Assembly (NCBI RefSeq): GCF_000160535.1
Contig: NZ_GG704781.1
Span: 330,892 to 394,891 of the forward strand
Reading direction: 5' to 3'
DNA: 64,000 nucleotides
Origin: Hallella bergensis DSM 17361
Lineage (GTDB): Bacteria > Bacteroidota > Bacteroidia > Bacteroidales > Bacteroidaceae
The translations under genes were made by a program, and so were the position numbers. Below are positions 55,386 through 63,171 of this stretch, in pieces. The notes beneath the pieces were generated by a model. The model made no database searches and was not told the DNA's origin. It was given only the letters and a program-made list of their open reading frames with translations. How positions within the stretch are numbered: position 1 is the stretch's first letter; every line of letters begins with the position of its first letter.

Positions 55386-56078
55386 TTATTTTTTGGTCCT
55401 TTCTATATATTTATCAATCTCATTGCTCTGAACAAGCATGGAGTTTGTGTATTTTTTCTTGATGTCCTGATAAATCTTCAGTGCTTCATCTTGTTTATTT
55501 TGGGATTCCAGGAGCTGGCCCGCTTGAAGCAGGAAAGTGGGGGAGAGGCTGTTGTTTTCACCGTCCTTGGCCTTGGAATCTGCTTTTTTGGCAGCATCCT
55601 TCAATTTGTCAATCGCCTTGTCCACTTGCCCAACATGTGCATATGCATTGCCAAGTGCCTGAACGGCTGCGGGACTTACCATGGCATCCTTTGCGGGAGA
55701 ATATTCTTCGAGAAACTTTACAGCATCCTGCCACTTATCAAGTTGAGCGTAGCACAGACCTGCATAAAGATTTGCCAAGTTGCCGGCCTTGGTACTACTG
55801 TAGTCACTGGCTATTTTGATAAAGCCCGGATAGCCTGCACCATCACCGTTGAGAGCCTTGTCAAACTGCTCGCTGTTAAAGTAATCCTGTCCGCGGGCAA
55901 TAGCTGTGCTTGCCTTTTCTTCCCGTGGAGCACTGATGAATGACTTATAGCAGAAGTATCCTGCAATGATTAGTACAACTGCAATGGCAGCTATAAGAAT
56001 TGCCTTGCCGTTTTTTTGGAAGAAAACCTCTGATTTCGATGTAATTTCGTTTGTTGACTGTTCGTTTGAATTTGCCAT
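55386..56078 (-). CDS. Membrane-anchored tetratricopeptide repeat protein (YfgM-like)
   Basis: From the ATG at 56078 the protein has 230 residues. It starts [15 protein letters not shown] with a polar N-terminus, then one transmembrane helix (about 27-46, [19 protein letters not shown]) and a periplasmic region of TPR repeats ([51 protein letters not shown]). An ATG 16 codons upstream is possible but less usual. The layout resembles YfgM, which works with the Sec translocon and periplasmic chaperones. It is directly followed by ribH. Confidence 0.85.
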   Translation of the reverse strand: MANSNEQSTNEITSKSEVFFQKNGKAILIAAIAVVLIIAGYFCYKSFISAPREEKASTAIARGQDYFNSEQFDKALNGDGAGYPGFIKIASDYSSTKAGNLANLYAGLCYAQLDKWQDAVKFLEEYSPAKDAMVSPAAVQALGNAYAHVGQVDKAIDKLKDAAKKADSKAKDGENNSLSPTFLLQAGQLLESQNKQDEALKIYQDIKKKYTNSMLVQSNEIDKYIERTKK

Positions 56079-56186
56079 TATTTTATTGATTTTATTATTT
56101 TCGATAAATCGCAACAAAATTAACAACTTTATCTCACATATTGAAATTTAAAAGGCTCTTTTTTCGTTTTTGAAATACAAATGAGC

Positions 56187-56194
56187 TAACTTTG
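56187..56194 (+). promoter_or_regulatory. -7 promoter box for recF
   Basis: TAACTTTG overlaps the upstream ATG at 56192, so translation must start at the next ATG, 56216. Confidence 0.65.
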
Positions 56195-56215
56195 CACACA
56201 GCAGAGTCATTACAA

Positions 56216-57343
56216 ATGGTATTAAAGAACATTTCGATTATAAACTACAAAAATATAAGTGCAGCGCAACTTGCATTTTCTCCCAAAATCAACTGTTTTA
56301 TTGGCAATAACGGTGAAGGCAAAACGAATCTTTTGGATGCCATTTATTATCTTTCATTTTGCCATAGTTGTTTTACGAATATAGACGGGCAGGTGCTCAT
56401 GCATGACAAAGAATTCTTTGTGATTGACGGAGAATACGTTACAGATAGCGGAGAAATCGAAAATATTAATGTAGGTCTGAAGAGAGGCCGGGGGAAAAGA
56501 TTTAGTCGCAATAAAAAAAATTACAAAAGACTTTCTGAACATATTGGCCTAATACCATTAATATTCGCCTCTCCCTCTGACATGACACTCGTAAATGGAG
56601 GAGGAGAAGAACGTAGAAAACTGATGGACATTGTAATAGCCCAATATGACAACAGATATATTGATGCATTGAATGCTTATAACAAGGCATGGCAGCAACG
56701 AAACGCCCTGCTGAAAATGGAGGAGGAACCTGACAACACACTTCTTGACCTATGGGAAACTGAAATGGCAGAACAAGGAGAAATTGTATACAGAAAACGA
56801 GACTCATTTGTCAAAGAGTTAACCCCCGTCTTCCAAGAGATCTACCAATATATTTCAGGACAACAAGAAAAGGTTTCATTGAGATACGTATCCCATGGTC
56901 AGCGTGGAAACTTGCTGGAAGTCATTCAGCGCGACCGCTTTAAAGACAGAGCCGTAGGGTATAGCTTGCATGGCATCCATCGTGACGAATTGGAAATGCT
57001 GATAGGAGACTATCCGATGAAGCGAGAAGGAAGTCAGGGACAGATCAAGACCTATGTACTTGCACTGAAGTTGGCGCAGTTTGATTTCCTCAGAAGAACG
57101 GCATCCAACACCACGCCCCTGCTGCTCCTTGATGACATCTTTGACAAACTTGACTCTCAGCGAGTGGAACAAATCGTCAGACTTGTGTCAGGAGACAATT
57201 TTGGTCAGATTTTCATAACAGACACCAACCGAGGACATTTGGATAAAATTTTAAGTCACAACCATGGAGAATACAAACTCTTCGATGTGAAAAGTGGCGA
57301 AATAAAAGAAAGGAATGATAGCCATGTTCAAACGGGATGTTAA
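56216..57343 (+). CDS. recF: DNA replication and repair protein RecF
   Basis: RecF loads RecA at gaps with RecO and RecR. The 375 residues from 56216 show the SMC-like ATPase parts: Walker A FIGNNGEGKTNLLDAIYYLS (about 30-49), signature region KREGSQGQIKTYVLALKLAQ (about 270-290) and Walker B LLLLDDIFDKLD (about 306-317). The start is set by the promoter box at 56187. It is separate from dnaA/dnaN and overlaps the DUF721 gene by 20-29 bases. Confidence 0.94.
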   Translation: MVLKNISIINYKNISAAQLAFSPKINCFIGNNGEGKTNLLDAIYYLSFCHSCFTNIDGQVLMHDKEFFVIDGEYVTDSGEIENINVGLKRGRGKRFSRNKKNYKRLSEHIGLIPLIFASPSDMTLVNGGGEERRKLMDIVIAQYDNRYIDALNAYNKAWQQRNALLKMEEEPDNTLLDLWETEMAEQGEIVYRKRDSFVKELTPVFQEIYQYISGQQEKVSLRYVSHGQRGNLLEVIQRDRFKDRAVGYSLHGIHRDELEMLIGDYPMKREGSQGQIKTYVLALKLAQFDFLRRTASNTTPLLLLDDIFDKLDSQRVEQIVRLVSGDNFGQIFITDTNRGHLDKILSHNHGEYKLFDVKSGEIKERNDSHVQTGC

Positions 57344-57614
57344 ACCTCTGGGCGATGTTTTACAACAGTTCTTGCGAAACGAAGGACTGGAAACGCCTTT
57401 GCTTCAAAAGCGCATCATAGACGCGTGGAACCAAGTTGTAGGCGACAGAATTGCCGGCTACAGCTCAGACAAATTCATCAAGAACCAAGTTCTCTTTGTA
57501 AAAATAGTAAACCCGGCATTGCGACAAGATTTGAGTATGATGCGTTCACAATTGGTGAAACGTCTTAACAGTAGTGTGGGCACCTCTGTTATATCAGACA
57601 TAAAAATCTACTGA
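57324..57614 (+). CDS. DUF721/DciA-like protein
   Basis: The 96-residue protein (start chosen at MFKRDVKPLGDVL; an ATG three codons earlier is possible) matches DUF721: PLGDVLQQFLRNEGLETPLLQKRIIDAWNQVVGDRIA, then VNPALRQDLSMMRSQLVKRLN. The family includes DciA, the ancestral loader of the replicative helicase in bacteria without DnaC. It overlaps recF and is likely co-translated, a pairing common in Bacteroidetes that links replication and repair. Confidence 0.9.
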   Translation: MFKRDVKPLGDVLQQFLRNEGLETPLLQKRIIDAWNQVVGDRIAGYSSDKFIKNQVLFVKIVNPALRQDLSMMRSQLVKRLNSSVGTSVISDIKIY

Positions 57615-57766
57615 ATCCGCTTGTAAAGAGAGCTTTCAACATGTTTCTCCATTTTGAAAGTCCAGATGTCGATATCCTCACAATGTAGCCCTGTTGTTTC
57701 GTTGTTCCATGAGGGTCGTCAAGCGGAGTGGGGGATAAAGTGTACGCAGTTTACATTCCTAATCGC

Positions 57767-58408
57767 CTATAGGTCAAGAATATCAGATGGATGACTCACC
57801 ATAGTTGTGGCACCGTGTTCTATGAGAAAACGACGGTCTTTGAATCCCCAAAGTACACTGACACACGGTATGGAACAGTTCCGGGCCGTGGCAATGTCCA
57901 CGTCGCTGTCGCCTACGTATACGGTGTTTTCAGTCGTAGAATTCAGCTGCCGCATAGCCTCAAGAACCATGTCCGGAGCAGGCTTCTTCTGAATATTCTT
58001 TGATTCGCCAATGGCTATCGTAATGGTATCACCAAAATATCGCCGCACCAAATCTTTTGTGGCCGCATCAAATTTGTTGCTTACAACGGCAAGTTCCTTG
58101 TCTTGCTCTTTTAAAACTTTTAGAAGTTCCAATATTCCATCGTAAGGTCGGGTGTAAACAGTGCTATGGTCAAGATAATATGTTCTAAACAACTGAAAAA
58201 CCTGATCGAACATTGGGTTGTCAGCTCCTTGTGGAACACTTCGTTCCATCAGCTTTCGAACACCATTTCCAACAAAATTTTGTATGTCCTCAACGGGGTA
58301 TTCCGGCATGCCAAAGTTGCGTAGCGCGTAATTGCAGCTTGCAGCAAGGTCCTCTATGGAATTCAGAAGCGTGCCATCCAAATCGAATATATAGTTATCA
58401 TATTTCAT
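57767..58408 (-). CDS. gph: Phosphoglycolate phosphatase-like HAD hydrolase
   Basis: The 213-residue protein has the HAD motifs YIFDLDGTLLNSIEDLA (nucleophile Asp9, acid Asp11), AVVSNKFD (near 110), the Lys of QKKPAPDMV (near 140) and GDSDVDIATARNC (near 167), with a C1 helical cap. The sequence of the cap and length match phosphoglycolate phosphatase Gph, which recycles 2-phosphoglycolate from DNA repair, but related enzymes act on other phosphates. A TATCTTTG box lies 37 bases upstream. Confidence 0.88.
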   Translation of the reverse strand: MKYDNYIFDLDGTLLNSIEDLAASCNYALRNFGMPEYPVEDIQNFVGNGVRKLMERSVPQGADNPMFDQVFQLFRTYYLDHSTVYTRPYDGILELLKVLKEQDKELAVVSNKFDAATKDLVRRYFGDTITIAIGESKNIQKKPAPDMVLEAMRQLNSTTENTVYVGDSDVDIATARNCSIPCVSVLWGFKDRRFLIEHGATTMVSHPSDILDL

Positions 58409-58444
58409 AGTGAATGTAAAGTTAATGCAATTTTTTCAAATTAA

Positions 58445-58452
58445 CAAAGATA
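58445..58452 (-). promoter_or_regulatory. -7 promoter box for the phosphoglycolate phosphatase-like gene
   Basis: CAAAGATA reads TATCTTTG on the minus strand, 37 bases upstream of the start. Confidence 0.55.
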
Positions 58453-58747
58453 TCCCGATCAAACTTCTGGGAAGTGGACCGGTTTTGCACGGACATAGAC
58501 AGCAGATGGTCACGACCAGAGTGTTTCGAAGCTCTTGTATGCTCATTGATGCTACGAAAATAGTTCCAAATATATTTACAAAAGTGTCTCTATATTTCGC
58601 GTATTTCAAAAACATAAACCTTTGGCTCGAAATTCGCGAAAATTGAGAGTGTTTTCCAAATGGCTGATACGCAATCAATTATGATAAACAATGGTTTTTT
58701 GAGCCAATCTGCTATATGGATTACTTGGCGAGTAGATATGGAACGGG

Positions 58748-58968
58748 GTCGCGATTAAGCCTTAAACGCAAGATGACTGAACTCTTGTCATGTCGCGTCT
58801 AAGCCTTTGTGGCAGTCCGTCTAAGCCTTAATCGCAAATCAATGTTGATTTTAAAGAGTGCAACATCTGGTTTTCTGGTATGACGAATCAGAAAACTAAG
58901 CGAACCGAGAGCCAGAATCACAATTCATGCAGACAAGTTTCTGGTGAACAAAATCTGACAAGTTCATC
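58748..58968. repeat. Dispersed intergenic element, locus D
   Basis: GCGATTAAGCCTTAAACGC (58751-58769), CGCGTCTAAGCCTTTGTGG (58794-58812) and CCGTCTAAGCCTTAATCGC (58817-58835) are three copies of the core, spaced 23-45 bases apart. About 100 bases later TTTCTGGTGAACAAAATCTGACA (58938-58960) matches the block shared with loci B and C. This gap lies between the phosphatase gene and the provirus edge and has no gene. Confidence 0.55.
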
Positions 58969-59026
58969 AGTTCTTAATATATTCTTATGATGTGCATAAT
59001 TTAAGTTTGCCTGTGCGAATCGACAA

Positions 59027-59054
59027 TAAAAACATAATGTGTGATATGTTGAAT
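59027..59054. other. Candidate dif-like XerCD site at the provirus left edge
   Basis: The 28 bases split as an 11-bp arm ending CATAA, the 6-bp centre TGTGTG, and the 11-bp arm ATATGTTGAAT. Against E. coli dif the right arm matches 9 of 11 bases (TTATGTTAAAT) and the left arm keeps CATAA. It lies just outside the first provirus-side gene, which fits XerCD-mediated entry. The species' own dif is not known here, so this is a candidate. Confidence 0.45.
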
Positions 59055-59076
59055 ACCAAATATACGTTAAATATAC

Positions 59077-59220
59077 TTAATTTATAATACCATAATCATG
59101 CAATACAGCACCAATAAGAGTGAAAAAAATACCACCAATCAAAAAAATTAATAATAAGAGAGATAACCATAAAAGGCACTTCTTAAGAATTTTTTCAACT
59201 ATATTTATAAAATCACTCAT
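59077..59220 (-). CDS. Small membrane protein next to the provirus edge
   Basis: The 47-residue protein (MSDFINIVEKILKK start) has one long hydrophobic region (about 15-40, LLWLSLLLLIFLIGGIFFTLIGAV) and a short polar tail. A longer frame reaches 59298, but a -7 box TATATTTG at 59235-59242 lies inside it, so the start at 59220 is preferred. It sits between the dif-like site and the phage terminator, so it may be a phage-carried extra gene or a host gene. Function unknown. Confidence 0.5.
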   Translation of the reverse strand: MSDFINIVEKILKKCLLWLSLLLLIFLIGGIFFTLIGAVLHDYGIIN

Positions 59221-59234
59221 ATAATTATTTTTTG

Positions 59235-59242
59235 CAAATATA
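59235..59242 (-). promoter_or_regulatory. -7 promoter box for the small membrane protein
   Basis: CAAATATA reads TATATTTG on the minus strand, 15 bases before the ATG at 59220. It implies a separate transcript after the phage terminator. Confidence 0.45.
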
Positions 59243-59509
59243 GGAAAATAAAATAATAAGCATGTAAAGAAATAAGAAAAATTTTTATGTGGTGTCACTT
59301 TTCAGAAGTAGAAACAAGAGAACGACGTTTGACGGGGGCAAACGCCTGGTGGAAAGTGAGACAAATAATAGGGTAGAATAGGCTGTTTTTGGCTTATATT
59401 GGCGCCTATCGGCTTACCATGCGGCATCCCATTCGGCGTATACCAAGGTGCTAACCGCTTTGTCGCTCCGCTCCTCTACATTATTTAATTTTATTTCCTA
59501 CTCGGAAAT
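59243..59509. other. Non-coding phage segment with hairpins
   Basis: This stretch has no gene and is less AT-rich than the phage genes. It contains ATAGGC/GCCTAT arms near 59381-59410 and other short inverted repeats. In single-stranded DNA phages such segments can hold the replication origin or a packaging signal; no nick site was recognised. Confidence 0.35.
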
Positions 59510-59536
59510 AAAAAAGCCGTGCGGCAAACACGGCTA
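59510..59536 (-). terminator. Terminator of the microvirus gene block
   Basis: AGCCGTG and CACGGCT form a strong hairpin; on the minus strand it is followed by TTTTTTATTT. It ends the capsid-pilot transcript right after the 57-residue gene. Confidence 0.88.
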
Positions 59537-59540
59537 ATAA

Positions 59541-59714
59541 TTAATAAAAGGGCTTTTCATAGTCACTACATTGTGTAGGGTTATGCAAGTAAGGACATTC
59601 TATATTGCGATAAGAACACCAAGTAAAACGAGCAGGCAAACCGTGACCAGACATAACAATACAACGGAAACGACAAAAGTCTTCAGGTTCCGTTTCAAAA
59701 AATTCAAAATCCAT
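59541..59714 (-). CDS. Small Cys-rich phage protein, 57 residues
   Basis: The frame starts at the ATG at 59714 and ends at the TAA at 59541-59543: it begins MDFEFFETEPEDFCRFRC and ends SDYEKPFY. It holds five cysteines (14, 18, 33, 40, 49) with C-x3-C and C-x6-C spacings like a small zinc-binding protein. It follows VP2 by 31 bases and precedes the terminator by a few bases, so it is the last gene of the phage block. No family is recognised; small accessory proteins at this place are common in microviruses. Confidence 0.6.
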   Translation of the reverse strand: MDFEFFETEPEDFCRFRCIVMSGHGLPARFTWCSYRNIECPYLHNPTQCSDYEKPFY

Positions 59715-59745
59715 AGCATAATAAATAAATTTAATTAATTATTAA

Positions 59746-60984
59746 TTACCTTAAAAATCCTTTAATAGGTTTATTTTTAGGTTTAGAACCTTTAAGTGTA
59801 CGATATGCAATACCAGCATCACGAGCACCTCCAAGAATTTGACCAAGAGAACCTAATATTGGATCGAGATGAAAACCAACTGGGTTATTAAGCCACCAAG
59901 CCTTACTAGCTGCAGCTGGGTCTTCATAATTATACTGAGATTCAGCAATTTTTGCATTATACTTTTTTGCATGAGCATCCCAAGAAGCAGCACTAACATT
60001 ATACCTACGCAAAGCATTAGTAGATAGGCCTGCCTGCATACTTGCATAGGCATTGGCTAACGAAGCTTGAGCGGAAGCATTATTAGCAGCAATATTAGAT
60101 TTCATAACTGCTAACGACTGTTTCAAGTTATCAAGTTCGGCAGGCTTAACAAATTCCAAATCATATCTTTTTACGATTTGGTCAATTTCCATATTTTCAA
60201 TATTTACTTCACCTGCCAATATGTCCTGCTGAAGTTTTTCGACAGCCAATACATTGCGACTAATATTAGATTGTTGCTCGGCATCAAAATTGCTTACATA
60301 CTCTCCATTCTCATCAACCAACGGTTTGCCGTTCTCATCCATAGCGTTTCTAGAATAGAATTCTTGGCGCCATTGTTCGAACGTGCTTTGTACTGTATTA
60401 ATCTTGGCTGCTGCTTGCGCAGACTGTATTTGCGAAATAGCAGTTAAACCGCTTGAGTAATACGCGCTGATACCTCCGTCTTCTAATGAATCATTGGCTA
60501 CTTGCTTTTTCATCTCATAGTCGAACGCATCGTTACGAGAGGTTTGAGCATCAATTTCTTTCTGTTTCATTAAAGTGTCAAAGAACGAAGAAGCAGCACC
60601 GCGAATACCTTCTCCAAAAGCAGCACCGGGGTTTAACTCACTGGGAGTACCTAACCCGGCGGAAAAAGATGAAAGACTAGAACCTTGTGCACTACCAAGA
60701 TTTTGTTTATCATACAAATAAGGGTTATAACCAGCAGCTTCAATACGTTTACGAATGTTAGACGGATCATTCCAAGCAAAATTCTGTTGATTAACTTCAC
60801 GTTGGAAATCCATTTGTTGCTGATTAACTTTATCATTATAGGCTTGTTGCTGAAGCATCATATCCCATTGATGACGACGATTGCGTCTGTTGAGATTAGA
60901 ACTACCAGCAGCACCTAAAACACCGCCTAAAAGCGATGAACCAGCGGCAATTAAAGCACCACCTGTTATTGGATCAAGAGGCAT
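59746..60984 (-). CDS. Microvirus DNA pilot protein VP2
   Basis: VP2 (H-protein equivalent) guides viral DNA through the cell envelope at infection. The 412 residues start with a glycine/alanine-rich hydrophobic segment (GALIAAGSSLLGGVLGAAGSS, about 9-29), then a helical Gln/Asn-rich region and the conserved pilot-protein stretch QNFAWNDPSNIRKRIEAAGYNPYLYDK (about 68-94). Long coiled coils fill the middle. It lies 54 bases after the scaffold-position gene. Confidence 0.9.
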   Translation of the reverse strand: MPLDPITGGALIAAGSSLLGGVLGAAGSSNLNRRNRRHQWDMMLQQQAYNDKVNQQQMDFQREVNQQNFAWNDPSNIRKRIEAAGYNPYLYDKQNLGSAQGSSLSSFSAGLGTPSELNPGAAFGEGIRGAASSFFDTLMKQKEIDAQTSRNDAFDYEMKKQVANDSLEDGGISAYYSSGLTAISQIQSAQAAAKINTVQSTFEQWRQEFYSRNAMDENGKPLVDENGEYVSNFDAEQQSNISRNVLAVEKLQQDILAGEVNIENMEIDQIVKRYDLEFVKPAELDNLKQSLAVMKSNIAANNASAQASLANAYASMQAGLSTNALRRYNVSAASWDAHAKKYNAKIAESQYNYEDPAAASKAWWLNNPVGFHLDPILGSLGQILGGARDAGIAYRTLKGSKPKNKPIKGFLR

Positions 60985-61038
60985 AATAAAAGAATTTAAT
61001 CCCTACCCAAATAGGGTAGGGGATAGTTAAAAAAACAT

Positions 61039-61473
61039 TTAGGAATCACTATTAGAAGAATCTGAATTATCAGAACCTTGAGAAGAAGAAGCAGAAGAAT
61101 CACTATCGGAATAATCATCAACTACATGAGAAAGATGAGAGGCAAACGCAGCATCGTCTGTCATAGTCTGATTATAACGAGACGGAGTCATAGAGATAAG
61201 CTCATCATCTGAAAGGTTATTGCGCTTACTAACTGGTACCTTTTGTAAAGTAGACATAAGTCGTTCACGCTCCAAAGGGTTAACATTCGGGTCCATGACT
61301 TTAGAAAGAACATTAGGCCTACGTTTCAATTTTTCGTCATACGGACAAATGACATCACATTCTTCATTTGCTTTACTATTCAAACAAACACCTGAAGAGG
61401 TATAATCAGCACGACGAGACATAACCTCAAGTTGAGCAGCGCTGAGATGGGGAAAATAAATACTAAGTTCCAT
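61039..61473 (-). CDS. Phage protein at scaffold (VP3) position with Ser/Asp-rich tail
   Basis: The 144-residue protein lies between VP1 and VP2, the usual place for the microvirus internal scaffold VP3. It has a polar helical region with conserved-looking LSDDELISMTPSRYNQTM (about 85-102) and ends in a run of Ser and Asp residues (about 120-144). The sequence itself does not clearly match a scaffold family, so the role is by position. It starts 11 bases after the VP1 stop. Confidence 0.6.
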   Translation of the reverse strand: MELSIYFPHLSAAQLEVMSRRADYTSSGVCLNSKANEECDVICPYDEKLKRRPNVLSKVMDPNVNPLERERLMSTLQKVPVSKRNNLSDDELISMTPSRYNQTMTDDAAFASHLSHVVDDYSDSDSSASSSQGSDNSDSSNSDS

Positions 61474-61484
61474 AATAAAAGAAA

Positions 61485-63146
61485 TTAAACTCTGGGCATA
61501 CCATCAACAGACATGTCAGAAACTTTAACAATATTAAAATTACAACCACCATAAACACAGTCATTAGCTTCAGTGCCGTTGTAATCAACAGGGAAAATAG
61601 AGTTCAAACAACCTGGATCAATTTTAAAATCAGCAATTTCCAATTGAGGAAAAGTTGTCCAACGACGGAAACGAGATACACTCCAACTTGAAAGAGCATC
61701 ACTTTGAGCAAACTGTCCATGATTAACATCAAGTGCAGTTTTATATTCACTGTAACGAGGCTGATAACCTAAAACAGGGTTTTTCGGATCAGTAGTACAA
61801 AAACTCGAAATATAAGAAGAATTCAAAGGCTGCATTCCAAGATTTTCGAACTCAGGAGTGAAATAATCAAAACGATCTAATTTATCGACCATCGGATCAA
61901 GACGAGTGCAATCGTATTGAATCTGAGGAACAAGAGAGTAAATACACATCAGAACACCATGTTCTTTTGCATCAAAAACAATACGACCACGACCTGAACC
62001 TGTACCTTTACCTGCAACACGACCAAGATAACCTGCCTCAGGTTTATATTCAGTAGCTGTAGTACCTGAAGTTTGAGTCACATCAGAAACCTGCATATCT
62101 GAATCAAAACCACCAAGATAATTTACACGACCATCTCTACTATCTGGTATCTCAACACCATAATGTGCGCGCATTTGATCTTGAAATGTTTTACCAGCAC
62201 GCATGGTTACAGATAAAAGTTTATCAACAGCAAAAGCAGCACGAAGAGAAGAAACAGAAAAATCACCTTCTGAACTATCAGTATCGACACCAAAATTAAC
62301 ACGTGTAAAATTTGAACCATCTGATTTTACATAATCACGAGGAGCGATATTAATATTATCAACATCTTCAAAAGCAGTAGTAAAAGAAAATAATTGACTC
62401 TGTCTTAAATTAGTGAAGTAATCAGTCTGAGCATTACGATACCTAAGCTTAAAAAGATCAGCTACGACTTTAGCATCAACGAGTCCACCTTTGAATTTAT
62501 CGAAGTTAAAACTATCTGTATCAAAATTTTCATAATTTGAGTTACGATAATAATCCTGGTAGATCTTATTATAAGCAAGAATACGAAAAACGCTACAATT
62601 ATAATCAAGATTATTTTTTAAACCTGAGACATTATCAGGATAAGCAGTACCAAAAGAATCAAACTTACGACCATAACCTAACAAATCAAGTAAACGAAAG
62701 GCACCATACTTAAATTTATATTGTAAATCATCAGTACTACCACTACCAGATTCCTTACCTGTATTAAGAGAATTAAAAACTGAATCAACATTAAAATAAG
62801 GAACTTGTAAAGGAGAAGTACCACCTTGTATTGACTTATTAGCAGAACTGTGAAAATCATTCATACCTGTGATGAATTGATCAAACTGTGCCCATAACTG
62901 GTGATAAGGAACGAAAAAGAACTCATAAACACCTCGCATACTTGCAAATGCAGCAGTATTCATTGGAAGAGTACGCATGAAATCCTGAGCATTAATTTCA
63001 ACATGATCATGTGGAATCAAATCAAGATTAAGAACAGGTAACAGCATACCTGCATGAGCAGTAAACAAATGGCGTTGTGACAAATCAAACGCATTGCGAT
63101 TGCGATTAGGGCGAGTAGCCTTGATTTTTGGAATTGAAACACTCAT
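61485..63146 (-). CDS. Microvirus major capsid protein VP1
   Basis: VP1 (F-protein equivalent) forms the icosahedral shell. The 553 residues have the family start NRNAFDLSQRHLFTAHAGMLLPVLNLDLIPHDHVEINAQDFMRTLPMNTAAFASMRGVYEFFFVPYHQLW, split here only by motif groups: RHLFTA near 25, MLLPV near 34, MRTLPMNTAAF near 58, and FFVPYHQLW near 78. Later segments include the C-terminal DYFTPEFENLGMQPLN. Length is in the normal range for Bacteroidetes microviruses. It follows the replication-protein frame by 25 bases. Confidence 0.93.
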   Translation of the reverse strand: MSVSIPKIKATRPNRNRNAFDLSQRHLFTAHAGMLLPVLNLDLIPHDHVEINAQDFMRTLPMNTAAFASMRGVYEFFFVPYHQLWAQFDQFITGMNDFHSSANKSIQGGTSPLQVPYFNVDSVFNSLNTGKESGSGSTDDLQYKFKYGAFRLLDLLGYGRKFDSFGTAYPDNVSGLKNNLDYNCSVFRILAYNKIYQDYYRNSNYENFDTDSFNFDKFKGGLVDAKVVADLFKLRYRNAQTDYFTNLRQSQLFSFTTAFEDVDNINIAPRDYVKSDGSNFTRVNFGVDTDSSEGDFSVSSLRAAFAVDKLLSVTMRAGKTFQDQMRAHYGVEIPDSRDGRVNYLGGFDSDMQVSDVTQTSGTTATEYKPEAGYLGRVAGKGTGSGRGRIVFDAKEHGVLMCIYSLVPQIQYDCTRLDPMVDKLDRFDYFTPEFENLGMQPLNSSYISSFCTTDPKNPVLGYQPRYSEYKTALDVNHGQFAQSDALSSWSVSRFRRWTTFPQLEIADFKIDPGCLNSIFPVDYNGTEANDCVYGGCNFNIVKVSDMSVDGMPRV

Positions 63147-63171
63147 AATAATTAAAATTTAAAATGAAACA

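Noticed and set aside
58990..59010. TTATG-N5-CATAA palindrome as the XerCD site
   Set aside because: The arms point the wrong way compared with dif (CATAA-N6-TTATG); the sequence at 59027-59054 fits better.
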